A stretch of 64,000 nucleotides of DNA, taken from Cupriavidus phytohabitans. Lineage in GTDB: Bacteria > Pseudomonadota > Gammaproteobacteria > Burkholderiales > Burkholderiaceae. How positions within the stretch are numbered: the first letter of the stretch is position 1; every line of letters begins with the position of its first letter. Shown one piece after another: positions 61,931 to 64,000 of this stretch. The DNA is taken from assembly GCF_000426345.1 (NCBI RefSeq), contig NZ_AUFE01000031.1, forward strand, positions 1 to 64,000. Direction: 5' to 3'. The notes under the pieces were generated by a model that did not search any database, had not been told where the DNA came from, and was given only the letters and a program-made list of their open reading frames with translations. A program made the position numbers and the translations under genes.

Positions 61931-62983
61931 TCAGCGGCTGTCGACGTCCAATACCGCCTGCGCAAACGCCACCGGCGCCTCTTGCGGCGGGTTGTGGCCG
62001 ATCTTGCCGCTCAGCTGGCGGTGCTCATAGCGCCCGGTGAACTTGCTCGCATACGAACTGGGCGCCGGGTGCGGCGCGCCGTTCGCGTCGGCTTCGATGG
62101 TGATGGTGGGCACGCTGATCGTCGGCGCGGTGGCAAGGCGTTTTTCGAACTCGTCGAAGCGCGACTCGCCGGCGGCGAGGCCCTGTCGCCAGCGGTAGTT
62201 GTGGATGGTGATCGCCACGTGGTCGGGATTGTCGAACGCGACGGCGCTGCGATGGAAGGTCGCATCGTCGAACTCCCACTTCGGCGACGCCAGTTTCCAG
62301 ATCAGTTTGGCGAACTGGTGCGTGTATTGCTGGTAGCCGGCCTGGCCACGGTCGGTGGCGAAATAGAAGTGGTACCACCATTGCAGCTCTGCCTCGGGCG
62401 GCAGCGGCTTCTTGCCGGCGGCCTGGTTGCCGATCAGGTAGCCGCTGACCGAGACCAGTGCCCGGCAACGGTCCGGCCACAGCACCGCCGTGATATCGGC
62501 GGTGCGCGCGCCCCAGTCGAAGCCGGCGACCACGGCGGTCGGGATGCGCAGCGCATCCATCAGCGCGATCATGTCGGCCGCGATGGCCGATGGCTGTCCG
62601 TTGCGCATCGTGGCGGACGACAGGAAGGTAGTCGAACCGAAGCCGCGCAGATAGGGAATGATCACGCGATAGCCGCGTGCCGCCAGCAACGGCGCCACGT
62701 CGACGAAGCTGTGGATGTCATACGGCCAGCCGTGCAGCAGCAGCGCGACGGGCCCGTCGGCCGGCCCGGCTTCGGCATAGCCGACGTTGAGCACGCCGGC
62801 ATTGACCTGGCGGAGCGCCGCGAACTTCGTATGGGTGCCTGGCGTGGTCGACGGCAACGGCGCGGTCTTGGCTAGGCCGGCCTCGGGACGGGCGGCTTGT
62901 GCCAGGCCGGCGTGCGCGGCGGCGAGCGTCAGCGCGGCAGCACCGAAGAAGCCGCGGCGCGGCAGGTCGATGGTGTTTGACAT
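61931..62983 (-). CDS. Tat-exported alpha/beta hydrolase (epoxide hydrolase/dehalogenase type)
   Basis: 350 residues. An N-terminal twin-arginine signal (LPRRGFFGAAALTLAAAHAG) predicts export. The hydrolase fold shows LLLHGWPYDIHSF, the nucleophile Asp in VVAGFDWGARTAD (an Asp rather than Ser, as in epoxide hydrolases and haloalkane dehalogenases), IPYLRGFGSTTF, and a C-terminal His in GKIGHNPPQEAP. The W in DW is typical of the halide or epoxide site. The physiological substrate is unknown. Confidence 0.9.
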   Translation of the reverse strand: MSNTIDLPRRGFFGAAALTLAAAHAGLAQAARPEAGLAKTAPLPSTTPGTHTKFAALRQVNAGVLNVGYAEAGPADGPVALLLHGWPYDIHSFVDVAPLLAARGYRVIIPYLRGFGSTTFLSSATMRNGQPSAIAADMIALMDALRIPTAVVAGFDWGARTADITAVLWPDRCRALVSVSGYLIGNQAAGKKPLPPEAELQWWYHFYFATDRGQAGYQQYTHQFAKLIWKLASPKWEFDDATFHRSAVAFDNPDHVAITIHNYRWRQGLAAGESRFDEFEKRLATAPTISVPTITIEADANGAPHPAPSSYASKFTGRYEHRQLSGKIGHNPPQEAPVAFAQAVLDVDSR

Positions 62984-63139
62984 CCTTCTCTCCTATCGGG
63001 TGATCGAACCAGGCACCAGTCTAGGAGGCGCTCGCAAGCGCAATGTGTCGGGCACCCCGCCGTCTTGTATCGCTGTGTATCCGGGTGCGGATGCCAGATA
63101 CGCCGATACAAAAACAGGCCGAAGAAAAGAAACAGGCCG

Positions 63140-63164
63140 AAAAAAAGCCGCTCCGAAGAGCGGC
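63140..63164 (-). terminator. Rho-independent terminator of ilvD
   Basis: GCCGCTC-CGAA-GAGCGGC (63147-63164) preceded on the plus strand by seven A; on the minus strand it reads as a stable stem with a tetraloop followed by a T run. It lies just past the ilvD stop codon. Confidence 0.88.
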
Positions 63165-63195
63165 CCGTCTCACTGGCGCGAAATCCGCGGCGACG

Positions 63196-64000
63196 TCAGT
63201 CGTCCAGCAGCGACAGGTCGCGCACGGCGCCCTTGTCGGCCGACATGACCAGCTTGGCGTAGGCCTTCAGCGCGGCCGACACCTTGCGCGGACGCGCCTT
63301 GACCGGCTTCCAGCCCCGGGCGTCCTGCTCTTCGCGGCGGCGCGCCAGCTCCTCGTCGGACACCAGCACGTCGATGGTGCGGTTGGGAATGTCGATGCGG
63401 ATCCTGTCGCCGTCGCGCACCAGGCCGATCGCGCCGCCGGCTGCTGCCTCGGGCGAGCAGTGGCCGATCGACAGGCCCGAGGTGCCGCCCGAGAAGCGGC
63501 CGTCGGTCAGCAGCGCGCACGCCTTGCCCAGGCCCTTGGACTTGATGTAGCTGGTCGGGTACAGCATTTCCTGCATGCCGGGGCCGCCCTTGGGGCCTTC
63601 GTAGCGCACGATCACCACGTCGCCGGCCTTGACCTTGTCGTTCAGGATGTTCTCGACCGCCTCGTCCTGCGACTCGGTGACATGCGCCGTGCCCTCGAAC
63701 ACCAGGATGCTCTCGTCCACGCCGGCGGTCTTCACCACGCAGCCGTCGAGCGCGATGTTGCCGCGCAGCACGGCCAGGCCGCCTTCCTTCGAGAAAGCAT
63801 GCTCATAGGAACGGATGCAACCCTCCGCACGGTCCAGGTCCAGGCTCGGCCAGCGGGTGTTCTGGCTGAACGCCACCTGCGTCGGGATGCCGGCGGGGCC
63901 GGCCATGTAGAAATGGCGGACCGCTTCGTCCCGCGTGCGGCCGATATCCCACTGCTCCAGCGCGTCCTTGAGCGACGGGGCGTGGACCGTCGGCACGTCG
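63196..64000 (-). CDS. ilvD: dihydroxy-acid dehydratase, C-terminal part (5' end outside window)
   Basis: The frame is open to the right edge; about 268 C-terminal residues are visible out of roughly 560. [60 protein letters not shown] and the end [15 protein letters not shown] are highly characteristic of IlvD, an iron-sulphur enzyme of valine, leucine and isoleucine biosynthesis that dehydrates 2,3-dihydroxy-3-methyl acids. A terminator follows the stop. IlvD and phosphogluconate dehydratase (Edd) are homologous, but these residues favour IlvD. Confidence 0.95.
   Translation of the reverse strand, partial: DVPTVHAPSLKDALEQWDIGRTRDEAVRHFYMAGPAGIPTQVAFSQNTRWPSLDLDRAEGCIRSYEHAFSKEGGLAVLRGNIALDGCVVKTAGVDESILVFEGTAHVTESQDEAVENILNDKVKAGDVVIVRYEGPKGGPGMQEMLYPTSYIKSKGLGKACALLTDGRFSGGTSGLSIGHCSPEAAAGGAIGLVRDGDRIRIDIPNRTIDVLVSDEELARRREEQDARGWKPVKARPRKVSAALKAYAKLVMSADKGAVRDLSLLDD

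Overview
The window looks like chromosomal DNA of a beta-proteobacterium close to Cupriavidus/Ralstonia (Burkholderiaceae). The basis is very high GC, the GC-rich third codon positions, several TctC/Bug-type solute-binding proteins, and dense acyl-CoA catabolic clusters each with its own local regulator. The genus is inferred from gene content and style, not from a marker gene. No phage, transposase, integrase or CRISPR array was seen.

Layout. 1-2994: a FadB/FadJ-like bifunctional gene cut by the left edge, and an MFS transporter. 3531-5606: two acyl-CoA dehydrogenase genes broken into eight pieces and shuffled on both strands; this is the strangest structure in the window. 5849-11682: a complete Dpp/Opp-type ABC transporter operon (two permeases, binding protein, two ATPases), facing a TetR regulator with two DNA-binding domains (11707-12951). 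13092-17219: a GntR/FCD regulator divergent from an SDR, a DUF849/BKACE beta-keto-acid cleavage enzyme and an ACS-type MFS carrier, which together read as a small catabolic island. 17247-22255: a 1450-residue AAA-ATPase/GAF/histidine kinase fused protein and its FixJ-type response regulator, divergent from a seven-gene run (22600-29042: isochorismatase-like hydrolase, alpha/beta hydrolase, Tat-exported amidohydrolase, DoxX, MFS exporter, XapX protein, lone receiver domain). 29024-30773: a NemA-like ene-reductase with its TetR repressor. 30957-32026: a TolA-like protein and three tRNAs (Asn, Gly, Thr).

32332-47330 appears to be one regulon in two convergent operons. The plus operon encodes an ADP-forming acyl-CoA synthetase, a TctC protein, an enoyl-CoA-reductase-like SDR and an acyl-CoA dehydrogenase. 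The minus operon encodes the two subunits of an acyl-CoA carboxylase, an acyl-CoA dehydrogenase, an enoyl-CoA hydratase, an AtuA protein and another TctC protein. An IclR regulator is divergent from the minus operon, and a nearly identical 17-bp motif lies upstream of both operons. The enzyme set resembles Atu/Liu branched acyl-CoA catabolism: uptake, activation, dehydrogenation, carboxylation, hydration.

47769-58619 is a further beta-oxidation cluster: a divergent acyl-CoA dehydrogenase, a frameshifted MaoC dehydratase, a CoA-transferase-family protein with an altered active site, thiolase, acyl-CoA dehydrogenase, CaiB-type CoA transferase, an AraC-like protein, an acyl-CoA ligase and a LysR regulator. 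58971-64000 holds a second copy of the AraC-like protein, small housekeeping genes (NTF2-like, NUDIX, DUF3574 lipoprotein, Tat-exported alpha/beta hydrolase), a surE-like remnant, and the 3' part of ilvD running off the right edge.
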